DNA from: Clostridia bacterium
Lineage (GTDB): Bacteria > Bacillota > Clostridia > Oscillospirales > Acutalibacteraceae
Assembly (NCBI GenBank): GCA_017432485.1
Contig: JAFRJB010000079.1
Location: 1 to 64,000 of the forward strand
Length of the DNA stretch: 64,000 nucleotides
Direction of reading: 5' to 3'
The position numbers were made by a program, and so were the translations under genes. Below the pieces are notes generated by a model. That model saw only the letters and a list, made by a program, of their open reading frames with translations. It did no database searches and was not told the origin of the DNA. Below, piece by piece: positions 1 to 9,695 of this stretch; positions within the stretch are counted from its first letter, which is position 1; each line of letters begins with the position of its first letter.

Positions 1-175
1 GTATTAGCATTCGGTTCCAACTGTTGTCCCCCGCTCACAGGCAGAGTCCCCACGCGTTACTCACCCGGTCGCTGCTCATCCAGTTGGTACAAGTACCAAC
101 CTTCAGCGCTCAACTTGCATGTATTAGGCACGCCGCCAGCGTTCGTCCTGAGCCACGATCAAACTCTCTAAACAA
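1..175 (-). rRNA. rrs: 16S ribosomal RNA, 5' end (partial)
   Basis: The reverse strand holds the universal 16S start AGAGTTTGATC (157-167, written as gatcaaactct on the plus strand), followed by the conserved GGCTCAGGACGAACGCTGG and GTGAGTAACGCGTGG blocks of helices 1 to 8. Only the first ~170 bases are present; the gene runs leftwards out of the window. The exact mature 5' end (about position 175) is estimated from the usual distance to AGAGTTTGATC. The sequence fits a Clostridia/Oscillospirales 16S. Confidence 0.97.
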
Positions 176-386
176 TTGTATCTCACAGGCCTTGCGACCT
201 GTGATATCTTTTTTAGCGTTCAATTCGCTCTATCAGTCTGCTGACTGACCGTTGTACAATTTACTGTACGATTAAAGTTTGCTAAAACTTAAAAAAATTT
301 CAGGTTCCTTTTTTCTTGTCACTGTTTAATTTTCAAGGTCCATTTGCACTCGACAGGGAAAGCCCCTTTGAACAGAGTGCTTTACT
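176..386 (-). promoter_or_regulatory. rRNA leader with boxA-like antitermination site
   Basis: The transcribed leader starts with a hairpin closed by GCACTC/GAGTGC (about 347-380), followed by a Firmicutes boxA-like ACCTTGAAAATTAAACAG (322-339), the type bound by NusB/NusE in rrn antitermination. Close to the 16S start lies a stem TCACAGG/CCTGTGA (183-204), probably part of the RNase III processing stem. The boxA and processing roles are inferred from position and from known rrn leaders. Confidence 0.7.
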
Positions 387-414
387 ATTATATCAAAAAA
401 AGAACAAAAGTCAA
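387..414 (-). promoter_or_regulatory. rRNA operon promoter (sigma-A type)
   Basis: On the minus strand a -35 box TTGACT (409-414) and a -10 box TATAAT (387-392) are separated by 16 bases, about 210 bases upstream of the 16S start. The A/T-rich stretch to its right (415-470) could act as an UP element. No other gene lies between this promoter and the 16S gene. Confidence 0.9.
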
Positions 415-547
415 GAAAAAATTTCACTTTTTTTCAACTTTTTTTAATTTCGACTTTTTCAACAAAACACCGCCCGAAATGTCAACAAATTGCCCGCCGA
501 TTTTGCGGTTTTCAACAAGTTATTAATATAGGTTTGCACAGCAAACA

Positions 548-1000
548 GTGTTCAGCGTTCAGTGTTCAGTTTTCAGTAGCGAGTTCGCAAAAACGAACCC
601 GCATTTTACGCGCGCTGTACGCATTGCGCCTCGATTTTTGCCGAGCTCAAAACAATCGAAAAAAGCATCGTTTCTCTTCATGATAATTAGTATGGTAATT
701 AATACTGTATAACGGTCGGCATGGTTCGCTTGCGCGAACAGTTTTCAGTTTTCAGTATCTTCCCCTCTGTCACTGCGTGACATCTCCCCTCATCAAGGTG
801 CTCCCTGTTAGGGAGACGTCACGTAGTGACAGAGGGTCTGGCGTGCGCTCCAAGCACGACGAGAAGCGGGCAAATTGAACATCGAACCGATTGCGCAGGT
901 TTTGTTCGCTACCGAGAACCCGGCAAATAAATAGAGCGCAGCGGAACGGGTGCGGGTGTCCCGCCCTCTACTGAACACTGAACTCTGAAAACTGAACACT
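548..1000. repeat. Modular intergenic repeat (copy A) with inverted heptad arrays
   Basis: This gene-free stretch is bounded by tandem heptamers of the type TTCAGTN: forward at about 548-576 and in inverted orientation at about 968-1000, so the arrays act as terminal inverted repeats. Inside are a CCCCTCTGTCAC...GTGACAGAGGG palindromic module (about 763-837), a block resembling CAAATTGAACAT.GAACC (about 871-890) and CAAATAAATAGAGCGCAGCGGAACGGGTGCGGGTGTCCCGCCC (about 934-976, seen in other copies). No coding potential was recognised. Related copies lie at 16671, 19535, 20911, 34678 and 60633. Confidence 0.85.
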
Positions 1001-1031
1001 AAAAAAGTGTGCTCTCTCGAGCACACTTTTT
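1001..1031 (-). terminator. Terminator of the S10-spc-alpha operon
   Basis: A perfect stem GTGTGCTC/GAGCACAC (1007-1014 with 1019-1026) with a TCTC loop is flanked by six A and five T, so it gives a U-tract on the minus strand. It begins three bases after the rplQ stop codon and ends the r-protein operon. Confidence 0.92.
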
Positions 1032-1033
1032 GA

Positions 1034-1399
1034 TTATTTCTTCGCATCCTTGTCCTTCGCTGTCAACTCGATGATGCACATTTCTGCTGCGTCACCGCGG
1101 CGAGGACCGGTTTTGATGATGCGGGTATAGCCGCCGTTTACATCTTTGTACTTCGGAGCGACTTCTTCAAACAATTTCTTGACAACGTCTTCTTTTGTGA
1201 TAAAAGCGAGCGCCTGTCTTCTTGTATGAAGGGTATCGTTCTTTGCCAGAGTGATATATTTCTCTGCTACGGAACGAACTTCCTTAGCACGCGTAACGGT
1301 GGTTTCAATTTTGCCGTTTTCGATAAGGTAAGTCACCATAGCTCTGAGCATTGCTTTTCTGCTATCGGACTTTTTACCTAATTTTCTGCTACCGGGCAT
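1034..1399 (-). CDS. rplQ: 50S ribosomal protein L17
   Basis: The 121-residue protein starts MPGSRKLGK, where most homologues start with M.H..K.R.L.R, then shows the L17 core [25 protein letters not shown] and the C-terminal TRI.K...[12 protein letters not shown] block. L17 sits near the peptide exit tunnel of the large subunit. A strong AAAGGAGGAA precedes the ATG. It is the last gene of the alpha operon, 36 bases after rpoA, and is followed directly by a terminator. Confidence 0.97.
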   Translation of the reverse strand: MPGSRKLGKKSDSRKAMLRAMVTYLIENGKIETTVTRAKEVRSVAEKYITLAKNDTLHTRRQALAFITKEDVVKKLFEEVAPKYKDVNGGYTRIIKTGPRRGDAAEMCIIELTAKDKDAKK

Positions 1400-1435
1400 T
1401 AGAAATTCCTCCTTTACCGGATTTAAAGGTTATTC

Positions 1436-2386
1436 TCAGTCTTCATCCTGGCGAAGGGATAAGCCGAGTTGAGCCAACTTGCCGACCACTTCATCCAGCG
1501 ATTTTCTACCGAGGTTTCTAACCTTCATCATGTCATCTTCAGACCTGCTGATAAGGTCTTCTACTGTGTTGATGCCAGCTCTCTTTAAGCAATTGAAGGA
1601 ACGCACGCTTAAGTCAAATTCCTCAATGGTCATCTCCAGCACCTTTTCTTTTGAATTATCAGGATGCTCAACCATAATCTCTGTGTCATAGGTCTTATCG
1701 GAAAGATCGATGAAGAGATTGAGATGCTCGTTGAGGATCTTGGCACCTAATGATACCGCTTCTGTTGCAGAGATTGTTCCATCGGTCCAAATCTCCAGAG
1801 AAAGCTTATCATAATCCGTAATCTGACCGACACGGGTGTTTTCGACTGTGTAATTGACTCTTGATACAGGTGTGTAAATCGAGTCAATTGCAATCACACC
1901 GATTGCCGGCTGTAAAATTTGTTTGTTGCGTTCTGCTGTCACCCAGCCACGGCCTCTGCCGAGGGTCAGCTCAATATTGAGGTGAGCGCCTTCTTCGAGG
2001 GTAGCAATGTGAAGGTCGGGGTTGAGAATATCAACATCGGAATCGGTGCGGATATCCCCTGCCTTAACTTCACAGGGACCTACTGCATCAATGTAGGCAA
2101 TTTTATCGTCACCCGAATGAATCTTCAGAATAACATCTTTGAAATTGAGAACCAATTCGGTGATGTCTTCTTTGACATGGGGAACGGTAGAGAACTCATG
2201 GAGCACTCCGTCAATTTTGATGGATGTAATCGCATAGCCCGGAAGAGAGGACAAAAGCACTCTTCTCAAACTATTACCGAGTGTAGTACCGAAACCTCTC
2301 TCAAGCGGTTCCAATACAAATTTACCATAAGTTCCGTCAGCTGCTAAATCGAGAGCTTCGATTGTAGGCTTGTTGATTTCTATCAT
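1436..2386 (-). CDS. rpoA: DNA-directed RNA polymerase subunit alpha
   Basis: The 316-residue product is of normal length. The N-terminal dimerisation domain shows [28 protein letters not shown] (about residues 24-51). The C-terminal domain carries [20 protein letters not shown] and [12 protein letters not shown], the helices that contact UP-element DNA and activators. It assembles the core polymerase. AAGGAGG lies ahead of the ATG. It stands between rpsD and rplQ, the standard alpha operon order. Confidence 0.98.
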   Translation of the reverse strand: MIEINKPTIEALDLAADGTYGKFVLEPLERGFGTTLGNSLRRVLLSSLPGYAITSIKIDGVLHEFSTVPHVKEDITELVLNFKDVILKIHSGDDKIAYIDAVGPCEVKAGDIRTDSDVDILNPDLHIATLEEGAHLNIELTLGRGRGWVTAERNKQILQPAIGVIAIDSIYTPVSRVNYTVENTRVGQITDYDKLSLEIWTDGTISATEAVSLGAKILNEHLNLFIDLSDKTYDTEIMVEHPDNSKEKVLEMTIEEFDLSVRSFNCLKRAGINTVEDLISRSEDDMMKVRNLGRKSLDEVVGKLAQLGLSLRQDED

Positions 2387-2448
2387 GCGAAAGCCTCCTT
2401 AAAAATTTGATGGTCGAAATAATACCGAATAATGCTAAAAATGTTAGA

Positions 2449-3069
2449 TTATTTAGAGTAGAACTCGACGATAAGGTGTTCCTCAACCGGTACGGTGATT
2501 TCTTCTCTTTCGGGAAGTCTTTCCACCTTTGCAGTAGTACCTTCTACTGCCAACCACTGGGGAATCGGACGGGATGCATCTTCTTCAAGCATAGCCTTAA
2601 ACTCAGCCTTATCGACACTTGTAGACTTGATTGCCACAACATCGCCTGCCTTTAAGAGACGAGACGGGATGTTACAAACCGTACCGTTTACGGTAAAGTG
2701 ACCGTGGTTAACAAGCTGTCTTGCCTGCGCGCGGCTCTTACCCCAAGATGCCGTATAAACAACGTTGTCTAAGCGGCTTTCACAAAGTTGCAACAGATTT
2801 TCACCTGTTACGCCGACCTTTTTCTCGGCCATTTCAAAATACTTATGGAACTGCTTTTCGGGGATACCGTAGTATCTTCTTGCAGTCTGCTTTGCACGAA
2901 GCTGAATACCGTATTCGGAATTCTTTTTCCTGCCCTGGCCATGTTGACCGGGAGCATATGAGCGGCGATCAAGACCGCACTTATTTGTGTAGCATCTGTC
3001 GCCTTTTAAGAAAAGCTTTTTGCCTTCTCTGCGGCACTGCTTACATACTGCTCCAGTATATCTTGCCAT
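2449..3069 (-). CDS. rpsD: 30S ribosomal protein S4 (zinc-binding form)
   Basis: The 206-residue protein begins [16 protein letters not shown] and has a CxxC plus CYTNKC pair (residues 9-31), the zinc-binding version of the S4 N-terminus. An S4 RNA-binding domain follows (SRLDNVVY.....[13 protein letters not shown]). S4 starts assembly of the 16S 5' domain and often represses its own operon. Here it is inside the alpha operon, between rpsK and rpoA, rather than being a separate gene as in Bacillus. Confidence 0.97.
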   Translation of the reverse strand: MARYTGAVCKQCRREGKKLFLKGDRCYTNKCGLDRRSYAPGQHGQGRKKNSEYGIQLRAKQTARRYYGIPEKQFHKYFEMAEKKVGVTGENLLQLCESRLDNVVYTASWGKSRAQARQLVNHGHFTVNGTVCNIPSRLLKAGDVVAIKSTSVDKAEFKAMLEEDASRPIPQWLAVEGTTAKVERLPEREEITVPVEEHLIVEFYSK

Positions 3070-3090
3070 TTACATTTACCTCCGTTAAGA

Positions 3091-3489
3091 TTAAACACGT
3101 CTGCGCTTAGGCGGACGGCAGCCATTGTGCGGGATGGGTGTGACATCTTTAATCATGGTGATGTTCAAACCGGCTGTCTGTAACGCACGGATAGCTGATT
3201 CACGGCCCTGACCGGGACCCTTCACATATACTTCAACTGTTTTCATACCATGTTCCATTGCTGCTGCGGCTGCAGTTTCCGCTGCCTGCTGTGCTGCAAA
3301 CGGTGTGGACTTACGCGAACCCTTAAAACCGAGCTCGCCTGCGCTTGCCCAAGATACCGCGTTGCCCTGTGTATCGGTAATGGTAACGATGGTGTTATTG
3401 AAGGTTGCTTGAATGTGCGCTGCACCGCTTTCAATGTTCTTTTTAACACGGCGGTGAGATGTGGTTTTTCTTGAACCTTTTGCTGCCAT
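3091..3489 (-). CDS. rpsK: 30S ribosomal protein S11
   Basis: The 132-residue protein shows [18 protein letters not shown], the [25 protein letters not shown] block and the C-terminal [18 protein letters not shown] signature of S11, a platform protein next to the mRNA exit. It lies 16 bases after rpsM with a GGAGG upstream, and is followed by rpsD. Confidence 0.98.
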   Translation of the reverse strand: MAAKGSRKTTSHRRVKKNIESGAAHIQATFNNTIVTITDTQGNAVSWASAGELGFKGSRKSTPFAAQQAAETAAAAAMEHGMKTVEVYVKGPGQGRESAIRALQTAGLNITMIKDVTPIPHNGCRPPKRRRV

Positions 3490-3505
3490 TTTTTTACCTC
3501 CTGAC

Positions 3506-3874
3506 TTACTTCTTCTTGTTTGCTATGGTCTTCTTGGGACCTTTTCTGGTACGGGCATTTGTTTTAGAGTTTTGACCTCTTACGGGTAAACCCTTACGAT
3601 GTCTGATACCGCGATAGCAACCGATTTCAATAAGTCTCTTAATGTCGTATGCAGTGTTACGGCGAAGGTCACCTTCTACTGTAACGTTATCTTCGATATA
3701 GTCACGGATCAAGGATACTTCGTTCTCGGTCAGGTCATTGACTCTTGTATCGGGGTTAATGCCTGTTGCCTCGATGATATCCTTTGCAGTCTTCGGACCA
3801 ATACCATAAATGTAGGTTAAACCTACTTCGATCCTCTTATTTCTCGGAAGATCGACACCAGAAATTCGTGCCAT
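3506..3874 (-). CDS. rpsM: 30S ribosomal protein S13
   Basis: The 122-residue product starts [26 protein letters not shown] and ends in the basic [22 protein letters not shown] tail that reaches the P-site tRNA. It is a head protein of the small subunit that bridges to L5. Its place after infA and rpmJ is the usual alpha operon arrangement. Confidence 0.98.
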   Translation of the reverse strand: MARISGVDLPRNKRIEVGLTYIYGIGPKTAKDIIEATGINPDTRVNDLTENEVSLIRDYIEDNVTVEGDLRRNTAYDIKRLIEIGCYRGIRHRKGLPVRGQNSKTNARTRKGPKKTIANKKK

Positions 3875-3904
3875 TTAGTGCACCTCCATTTAATAGGTCG
3901 TCAA

Positions 3905-4018
3905 TTAGCCTTGACGCTGCTTATGCTTGGGATTTTCACAGATAACCATTACTTTTCCCTTGCGCTTAATGATTTTGCATTTGTCGCAAATCTTCTTTAC
4001 TGAAGGTCTAACTTTCAT
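3905..4018 (-). CDS. rpmJ: 50S ribosomal protein L36 (zinc-ribbon form)
   Basis: A 37-residue reading frame translates to [17 protein letters not shown], continues with RRKG-type basic residues and [15 protein letters not shown]. The CxxC...C...H ligand set (C11, C14, C27, H32 by count) is the zinc-binding L36 form. A clear AAAGGAGGT precedes the ATG at 4018. It sits between infA and rpsM as in nearly all bacteria. It is short and easily missed. Confidence 0.97.
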   Translation of the reverse strand: MKVRPSVKKICDKCKIIKRKGKVMVICENPKHKQRQG

Positions 4019-4036
4019 GATCTGTACCTCCTTTGT

Positions 4037-4255
4037 TTACTTTGTTCTCCAAGTGATGCGACCTCTGGTCAAATCATAGGGAGACATTTCAACTGTCACT
4101 TTGTCTCCGGGTAAAATGCGGATGTAGTTCATGCGCAATTTGCCCGAAATATGTGCTAATATTTTGTGTCCGTTTTGCAGCTCTACGCTGAACATCGCGT
4201 TCGGCAGAGCCTCAATCACTGTACCTTCAATTTCAATCATATCAGATTTTGACAT
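4037..4255 (-). CDS. infA: Translation initiation factor IF-1
   Basis: The 72-residue OB-fold protein has the IF-1 core [21 protein letters not shown] and ends RGRITWRTK, where most homologues have RGRI.YR.K. IF-1 blocks the A site during initiation with IF-2 and IF-3. It lies 25 bases after map and directly before rpmJ. Confidence 0.97.
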   Translation of the reverse strand: MSKSDMIEIEGTVIEALPNAMFSVELQNGHKILAHISGKLRMNYIRILPGDKVTVEMSPYDLTRGRITWRTK

Positions 4256-4280
4256 AAATTTTCTCCTTGTGGATATCCAC

Positions 4281-5030
4281 CTAAATCTTCGTCAATATGA
4301 CGGGGCCATCTTTGGTGATAGCAACTGTGTGCTCGAAGTGCGCCGCCAATGAACCGTCCGCCGTGACAATTGTCCATCCATCCGATAACTGTTTGACCTC
4401 GTAGTCGCCTTGGGTTATCATCGGCTCTATTGCCAAGGTCATGCCGGGCAAGAGCCTGACGCCTCTGCCCGCAGTACCGAAATTAGGTACACTTGGATCT
4501 TCATGAAGTTTTTTGCCGACTCCGTGCCCGACAAAGTCGCGGACTACGCCGTAACCTGCCGCTTCGCAGTGCTGTTGCACCGCTGCGCCGATATCGCCGA
4601 TTCTTCCACCCGCGAGTGCCTTCTCAATGCCTTTGTAAAGGCTTTGCTCGGTCACCTCGCACAGCCGCTTCGCCTGAGCAGAGATATCTCCGGCGGGGAA
4701 GGTCGCGGCGTTATCGCCGTTGAAGCCGTTGATCGCGGCACCCAAGTCAATCGAAACAATATCACCGTTTTGAATGATGCGCTTCTTACTCGGGATACCG
4801 TGAATCACTTCATTGTTTATGGATATGCATGCAGTAGCAGGAAAGTCATACAAGTGGAGGAAGTTCGGTGTGGCGCCCTGACTGACAATGTACTTATAAG
4901 CAATCCTGTCAATCTCGGCGGTTGAAACACCGGGCTCCACTGCCTCCCCTGCTATCTTGAGTGCCATTGCAGAAATATAGCAAGCCTCTTTCATCAGCTC
5001 TAATTCTCTTGCAGTTTTGAGCACTACCAT
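4281..5030 (-). CDS. map: Methionine aminopeptidase, type I
   Basis: The 249-residue protein matches the length of MetAP type Ia. The metal ligands are visible: [16 protein letters not shown] (first Asp pair), [18 protein letters not shown] (His), LAIEPM (Glu) and EHTVAIT (final Glu). It removes the initiator Met from new proteins. The ATG lies one base after the adk stop (TAG C ATG), with the ribosome binding site inside the adk end, so translation is probably coupled. Confidence 0.97.
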   Translation of the reverse strand: MVVLKTARELELMKEACYISAMALKIAGEAVEPGVSTAEIDRIAYKYIVSQGATPNFLHLYDFPATACISINNEVIHGIPSKKRIIQNGDIVSIDLGAAINGFNGDNAATFPAGDISAQAKRLCEVTEQSLYKGIEKALAGGRIGDIGAAVQQHCEAAGYGVVRDFVGHGVGKKLHEDPSVPNFGTAGRGVRLLPGMTLAIEPMITQGDYEVKQLSDGWTIVTADGSLAAHFEHTVAITKDGPVILTKI

Positions 5031-5031
5031 G

Positions 5032-5664
5032 CTAATCCTCCAGTGCCTTCAGCGTTGCTTCGATGGATTTTTCAATCCCGAGCGTGCCGTCAGCGGTGCG
5101 CAGAATACCTTTCTGCGCGTAGAAATCTTTGAGCGGTTCGGTCTGGGTGTGGTACACTTCCAGCCTGTCTAAAACGGTTTCGGGTGCATCGTCTTTCCTT
5201 TGCATCAGCTCACCGCCGCAGCTGTCACAAATGCCTTCCGCCTTCGGGGGCTTATTGACAATGTGGTAAGAAGCGCCGCACTTGGAGCAAACTCTTCTGC
5301 CGCTCATTCTGCCGATGATGGTTTCATCGTCGACCTGAATTTCTACTACTTTATCAATTTTTACGCCCATTGCATCCAAGGCTTCCGCCTGGGGAATGGT
5401 GCGCGGGAAACCATCCAAAATAAAGCCGTTTGCACAATCTTCTTTAGCAAGTCTTTCTTGGATAATTCCAATCACTACATCATCGGGCACCAATTTGCCC
5501 GCTTCAATGTAGGCTTTTGCTTTTAAGCCCATTTCCGTGCCGTTCTTGAGAGCTTCACGGATAATGTTGCCTGTGGAAATGGTGGGAATCCCAAGTTTTT
5601 GGCTGATAACCTCCGCTTGGGTACCCTTTCCTGCGCCGGGGGCGCCTAAAAAGATAAGATTCAT
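5032..5664 (-). CDS. adk: Adenylate kinase (zinc-binding lid)
   Basis: The 210-residue protein has the P-loop [11 protein letters not shown] (residues 7-17), the AMP-binding STGN.IRE and the DGFPRT motif. The lid contains CSKC and CDSC pairs, as in the zinc-containing adenylate kinases of Gram-positive bacteria. It interconverts 2 ADP with ATP and AMP. The secY-adk-map-infA order is the usual Firmicutes one. Confidence 0.97.
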   Translation of the reverse strand: MNLIFLGAPGAGKGTQAEVISQKLGIPTISTGNIIREALKNGTEMGLKAKAYIEAGKLVPDDVVIGIIQERLAKEDCANGFILDGFPRTIPQAEALDAMGVKIDKVVEIQVDDETIIGRMSGRRVCSKCGASYHIVNKPPKAEGICDSCGGELMQRKDDAPETVLDRLEVYHTQTEPLKDFYAQKGILRTADGTLGIEKSIEATLKALED

Positions 5665-5679
5665 AATCTCTACCTCTAA

Positions 5680-6981
5680 TTAGTCAAGAAACCCTTTGTA
5701 GTGACGCATCATCATCTGGCTTTCCAGCTGCTTAACAGTTTCAAGAGCAACACCTACTACGATGATAAGAGATGTACCGCCCATGGAAATCTGCATATCC
5801 AAGCCGCCGGCTTTGGTGCCGAGCTGGAAGAGTATCGGGAAGAGCGCAACAACGCTGATTAATAAAGCGCCGAGTAAGGTCACTCTGTTGATAATCTTGC
5901 CGATGTAGTCACTGGTGGGCTTACCGGGTCTGATACCGGGAATCGCACCGTTATTCTTTCTGAGGTTATTCGCCATTTCTACCGGGTTGTACTGAATGGT
6001 TGCATAGAAATATGCAAAGAAGATAATCAATACAAAGTAGATAATTGCATACGGCCAATAATCGGAAGAGAATACGTGGAAGAACTTCTCCCAGAAAGAG
6101 CCTTCTTTGACATCCACAAACATCTGAATGGTGGTCGGGATGGAAAGAATGGAGGAAGCGAAGATGATGGGAAGCACGCCGCTCATATTGACCTTAATGG
6201 GCATATGGGTGGACTGACCGCCGTACATCTTTCTGCCGACAACTCTCTTTGCGTATTGAATGGGTAACCTTCTCTCTGCATTGTCCATCCAAACGATGAA
6301 AGCAATCATCAGAAGGAAGCAAACCAATACAACCGGAGAAAGCACATAGTATACGCTACCTCTTACGAAGTACTGCCACAGCGAACCGATGAGAGTGGGA
6401 ATTCTCGAAACGATACCTGCAAAAAGGATAATGGAGATACCGTTGCCGATACCACGGTCATTAATTTGCTCACCGAGCCACATCACCAGTGCGGAGCCTG
6501 CGGTGAAGCATAGCACAATGACAACGGCTTCAAAAATGGCTGCGCCGGTGCCCTCAACTTGAGCAAGGTATTCACTGTTAGTGTTTTTAATATAGAAGTA
6601 GTAAGCTACAGATTGCAGAATAGCCAAACCGATGGTTAAGTAACGGGTAATGGTTGCAATCTTCTTTCTGCCTTCTTCGCCTTCTTTCTCGAGCCTGCCG
6701 ATAGCAGGGATTGCAACACCCAACAGCTGGATAATAATGGAGCTGTTGATGTAGGGTGTTACACCGAGAGCGAACAGAGTACCGTAGTTAAATGCGGAAC
6801 CTGTCATCATGGAGAAGTAAGTTAAGATATTACCGCCTGAAGTATCCAGGGCTTCCGTAATGTTCACAAAGGGAACAGGGATATTTGCACCGATACGATA
6901 CAGAAGAATGATGAATAAAGTGAAAATCATCTTTCTTCTGAGGTCTTCCGTTTTCCACGCATTAGCGATAGTTCTAAACAA
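5680..6981 (-). CDS. secY: Preprotein translocase subunit SecY
   Basis: The 433-residue membrane protein has ten predicted hydrophobic spans, the N-terminal FTLFIILLYRIGANIPVP region and the cytosolic loop RRLPIQYAKRVVG that contacts SecA and the ribosome. It forms the protein-conducting channel. The start codon is TTG at 6981, one base after the rplO stop, with AGAGGTG seven bases upstream inside rplO; this is translational coupling with an uncommon start. Confidence 0.97.
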   Translation of the reverse strand: MFRTIANAWKTEDLRRKMIFTLFIILLYRIGANIPVPFVNITEALDTSGGNILTYFSMMTGSAFNYGTLFALGVTPYINSSIIIQLLGVAIPAIGRLEKEGEEGRKKIATITRYLTIGLAILQSVAYYFYIKNTNSEYLAQVEGTGAAIFEAVVIVLCFTAGSALVMWLGEQINDRGIGNGISIILFAGIVSRIPTLIGSLWQYFVRGSVYYVLSPVVLVCFLLMIAFIVWMDNAERRLPIQYAKRVVGRKMYGGQSTHMPIKVNMSGVLPIIFASSILSIPTTIQMFVDVKEGSFWEKFFHVFSSDYWPYAIIYFVLIIFFAYFYATIQYNPVEMANNLRKNNGAIPGIRPGKPTSDYIGKIINRVTLLGALLISVVALFPILFQLGTKAGGLDMQISMGGTSLIIVVGVALETVKQLESQMMMRHYKGFLD

Positions 6982-6982
6982 C

Positions 6983-7426
6983 TTACATCACCTCTGCCTT
7001 TCCGCCTGCAGCCTCAATTTTAGCTTTGGCTGTTTCAGAAAAAGCATTTGCTTTCACATCAAGCTTCTTTGTGATTTCGCCGTTGCCGAGGATTTTCACG
7101 CCGTCAAGCGTCTTCTTCAAAAGACCGCTTGCTACGATAGCATCTACATCAACAACTGCGCCATCTTCAAATCTTGCCTCTAAATCAGCAACATTGACTG
7201 TTGCATATTCGGTTCTGAAAATGTTGGTGAAACCTCTCTTCGGTACACGCCTTTGCAGGGGCATCTGACCGCCTTCAAAGCCGGGACGAATGCTGGCGCC
7301 GGAGCGAGCCTTTTGACCCTTGTGACCTTTGCCTGCAGTTTTACCTTGACCGGAAGCGGGGCCTCTGCCGATTCTCTTGCGAACCTTCTTGGAACCCTCA
7401 GCGGGAGATAAATCATGTAAATTCAT
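6983..7426 (-). CDS. rplO: 50S ribosomal protein L15
   Basis: The 147-residue protein starts [22 protein letters not shown] and shows the glycine-rich [19 protein letters not shown] segment and the [16 protein letters not shown] motif of L15, a late-assembly large-subunit protein. It lies 13 bases after rpmD and nearly abuts secY. Confidence 0.97.
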   Translation of the reverse strand: MNLHDLSPAEGSKKVRKRIGRGPASGQGKTAGKGHKGQKARSGASIRPGFEGGQMPLQRRVPKRGFTNIFRTEYATVNVADLEARFEDGAVVDVDAIVASGLLKKTLDGVKILGNGEITKKLDVKANAFSETAKAKIEAAGGKAEVM

Positions 7427-7439
7427 TTATTGCACCTCC

Positions 7440-7625
7440 TTAGCCTTCCACGACTGCGACAAGATGAGAAATCTTCTTAATCTTGCCTTGTGTCTGGGCA
7501 TTATCGGGTTGTACCTTTTCATCACCAATTTTGAAAAGTCCGAGAGCATGAGCAGTTGCAATCTGGTCCTTCTTAGAACCGATGAGGCTTCTGACTAATT
7601 TTACCGTAACTGTTTTATTTGCCAT
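7440..7625 (-). CDS. rpmD: 50S ribosomal protein L30
   Basis: The start chosen is ATG at 7625, giving 61 residues, MANKTVTVKLVRSLIG..., the usual L30 length. An upstream in-frame ATG at 7688 would run into rpsE and has no matching family sequence. A GGAGGG precedes 7625. The protein belongs to the short bacterial L30 family (LVRSLIGSKKDQIATAHALGL). Confidence 0.95.
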   Translation of the reverse strand: MANKTVTVKLVRSLIGSKKDQIATAHALGLFKIGDEKVQPDNAQTQGKIKKISHLVAVVEG

Positions 7626-7638
7626 GTTACCTGCCCTC

Positions 7639-8136
7639 CTATTCCAAAATCTCTTTCGCGCTCTTGCCGCGGATAGCCGCGACTTCATCTACAGTGCGAA
7701 GTTTTGATAAACCGTCAAATGTTGCTCTGACCACATTGATGGGATTATTTGAGCGAAGCGCCTTGGTACGAATATCTTTGATACCGGCTGACTCAACAAC
7801 CGCACGCACAGGGCCGCCTGCAATAACACCGGTACCGGGAGCAGCGGGCTTCATGAGCACTGCGCCTGCACCGTACTTACCAATAATCTCGTGAGGAATA
7901 GTCGTTCCTTTCATAGATACCTTGATAAGATTTTTTCTTGCTGCTTCAGTACCTTTGCGGATGGCATCCGGAACTTCGCCGGATTTGCCCAGACCGAAAC
8001 CAACGGTACCCTTGCCGTCGCCGACAACAACTAATGCAGCAAATTTGAAAATTCTACCGCCCTTAACAGTTTTGGAAACCCTGTTAAGAGTGACAAGTCT
8101 TTCCTGCAATTCTTCTTGCTGTTCAAACTTAGCCAT
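7639..8136 (-). CDS. rpsE: 30S ribosomal protein S5
   Basis: The 165-residue protein carries the double-stranded RNA-binding-like N-terminal domain ([26 protein letters not shown]) and the C-terminal [27 protein letters not shown] signature. S5 takes part in decoding accuracy and mRNA unwinding. Order rplR-rpsE-rpmD as in the spc operon. Confidence 0.98.
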   Translation of the reverse strand: MAKFEQQEELQERLVTLNRVSKTVKGGRIFKFAALVVVGDGKGTVGFGLGKSGEVPDAIRKGTEAARKNLIKVSMKGTTIPHEIIGKYGAGAVLMKPAAPGTGVIAGGPVRAVVESAGIKDIRTKALRSNNPINVVRATFDGLSKLRTVDEVAAIRGKSAKEILE

Positions 8137-8146
8137 TGTATCCTCC

Positions 8147-8506
8147 TTAGAACTTTAATCCACCCTCACGGGCACCATCAGCCAGAGCCTGCACTCTGCC
8201 TGTGTAAACATAACCGCCGCGGTCAAAGACAACCTCGGTGATATTCTTCTGCGCAGCGCGCTCTGCAATCTTCTTGCCGACTGCTTTTGCCGCTTCTGCA
8301 TTACCGCCATATTCGGTGAAATCTTTCTCAGTGGTGGATGCAGCGCAAAGAGTGATGCCCTTTGTGTCATCAATAATCTGAGCATAAATATGGCTGAGTG
8401 AACGGTAAACTGCTAAACGAGGACGCTCTGCAGTTCCGCTGATTTTGCCGCGCACGCGCGCATGGCGTTTTTGACGGCTTTTATTGCTATCAATCTTAGA
8501 AACCAT
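8147..8506 (-). CDS. rplR: 50S ribosomal protein L18
   Basis: The 119-residue protein shows [34 protein letters not shown] and the C-terminal [26 protein letters not shown] block. L18 binds 5S rRNA with L5. A strong AAAGGAGG precedes the ATG. Confidence 0.98.
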   Translation of the reverse strand: MVSKIDSNKSRQKRHARVRGKISGTAERPRLAVYRSLSHIYAQIIDDTKGITLCAASTTEKDFTEYGGNAEAAKAVGKKIAERAAQKNITEVVFDRGGYVYTGRVQALADGAREGGLKF

Positions 8507-8524
8507 TTTGCTAATCCTCCTTTA

Positions 8525-9064
8525 TTATGCTTTACCTGCTTTACCTTCCTTACGGCGGATATGCTCGTAATCGTACTTGATACCCTTGCCCTTATAAGGT
8601 TCGGGAAGTCTCTTCTCGCGCACAACCGCTGCGAACTGACCAACCTGCTGTTTGTCAGCACCGGAAATGATAATGGTGTTTGCGTTGGGCACTTCAATGG
8701 TGATGCCTTCGGGCGGGGTCATCACAACCGGATGAGAATACCCGAGGTTCATGTTCAGGTCTTTACCCTGCAGTTGTGCACGGTAACCGACACCATTGAT
8801 TTCCAACTTCTTTGAGTAGCCCTCGGTGACACCCTTCACCATATTGGTGAGTAAGGAATTGTATAAACCGTGGAGAGCCTTTGACTTATTTGAATCATCC
8901 GGACGGGTTAAAGTCATCACACCGTCTTTGAGTTCAATCGCAATAATGGGATCAACAGTTTGAGTCAGAGTCCCTTTGGCGCCTTTGATGGTAACAGTTT
9001 GACCGTCAACATTGCACTCAACACCAGCCGGAATTGCGATTGGTCTTTTGCCTATTCTTGACAA
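8525..9064 (-). CDS. rplF: 50S ribosomal protein L6 (TTG start)
   Basis: The family begins MSRIGKRPI. Here this is read from a TTG at 9064 preceded by TAGGAGGTG with 6-8 bases spacing. An ATG at 9112 gives an extra 16 residues unlike L6 and would overlap rpsH, so it is rejected. The resulting 179 residues match the family length. The C-terminal ..RLPEPYKGKGIKYDYEHIRRKEGKAGKA is the L6 signature. L6 sits near the GTPase centre. Confidence 0.95.
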   Translation of the reverse strand: MSRIGKRPIAIPAGVECNVDGQTVTIKGAKGTLTQTVDPIIAIELKDGVMTLTRPDDSNKSKALHGLYNSLLTNMVKGVTEGYSKKLEINGVGYRAQLQGKDLNMNLGYSHPVVMTPPEGITIEVPNANTIIISGADKQQVGQFAAVVREKRLPEPYKGKGIKYDYEHIRRKEGKAGKA

Positions 9065-9077
9065 TGCACTGCACCTC

Positions 9078-9476
9078 CTACCAAATAAATGCGAGAACTT
9101 CGCCGCCCACATTTTCTTTGCGGGCTTTCTTATCGGTCATTACACCCTTGGGGGTCGAGATGATCGCAACGCCGAGTCCCTTCATTACGCGGGGCATATC
9201 CTCTACACTGGTGTAGATTCTAAGGCCGGGCTTGGAAACTCTTCTGAGACCTGTAATAACCTGTGATTTGTTTTGACCGTATTTCAAAGTCATGTGAATA
9301 ACGCCTTGCTTGCCGTCTTCAATCACTTCAAAACCTTTAATGTAACCCTCATCAACAAGAATCTGAGCAATTGCTTTCTTCATGTTAGATGCAGGAATAT
9401 CAACTGTTTCATGCTTTTGGGAATTAGCGTTTCTAATTCTGGTGAGCATGTCAGCTATGGGATCTGTAATATGCAT
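9078..9476 (-). CDS. rpsH: 30S ribosomal protein S8
   Basis: The protein begins [17 protein letters not shown] and ends [22 protein letters not shown]. The second of two consecutive ATG codons (9476) is preferred because it lies six bases from GGAGG while the first has only three. It gives 132 residues. S8 binds helix 21 of 16S rRNA, and in many bacteria it represses the spc operon near rplE. Confidence 0.95.
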   Translation of the reverse strand: MHITDPIADMLTRIRNANSQKHETVDIPASNMKKAIAQILVDEGYIKGFEVIEDGKQGVIHMTLKYGQNKSQVITGLRRVSKPGLRIYTSVEDMPRVMKGLGVAIISTPKGVMTDKKARKENVGGEVLAFIW

Positions 9477-9496
9477 CATTAACCTCCTTCAATTGC

Positions 9497-9682
9497 TTAC
9501 CAACTTGCTTTTTTTACTCCGGGAATTTCACCCTTGTGGGCCAATTCTCTGAAGCAGATACGACATACACCATACTTACGAAGGTAGGAATGAGGTCTGC
9601 CGCAAATTTTACATCTGTTATAGGCTCTGGTAGAGTACTTAGCCTTGCGAGCCTGCTTAACTTTCATAGATGTTTTAGCCAT
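9497..9682 (-). CDS. rpsZ: 30S ribosomal protein S14 type Z (zinc-binding)
   Basis: The 61-residue protein is the short, zinc-binding S14 with [38 protein letters not shown], four Cys ligands in two CxxC pairs. The family is also named rpsN. It lies between rplE and rpsH with GGAGGG upstream. Confidence 0.98.
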   Translation of the reverse strand: MAKTSMKVKQARKAKYSTRAYNRCKICGRPHSYLRKYGVCRICFRELAHKGEIPGVKKASW

Positions 9683-9695
9683 TCTCTATCCCTCC

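Noticed and set aside
548-580. The tandem units at several sites recall a CRISPR array.
   Set aside because: Units are only seven bases with no spacers, and no cas gene is present.
808-1047. A 79-codon open frame on the minus strand over repeat copy A.
   Set aside because: It lies in non-coding repeat sequence with palindromes and heptads, and shares parts with other non-coding copies.
1919-2347. A 142-codon open frame on the plus strand inside rpoA.
   Set aside because: It lies antisense to a well-supported gene and has no start signal or family motif. The same holds for the many other antisense frames over r-protein and dcw genes.
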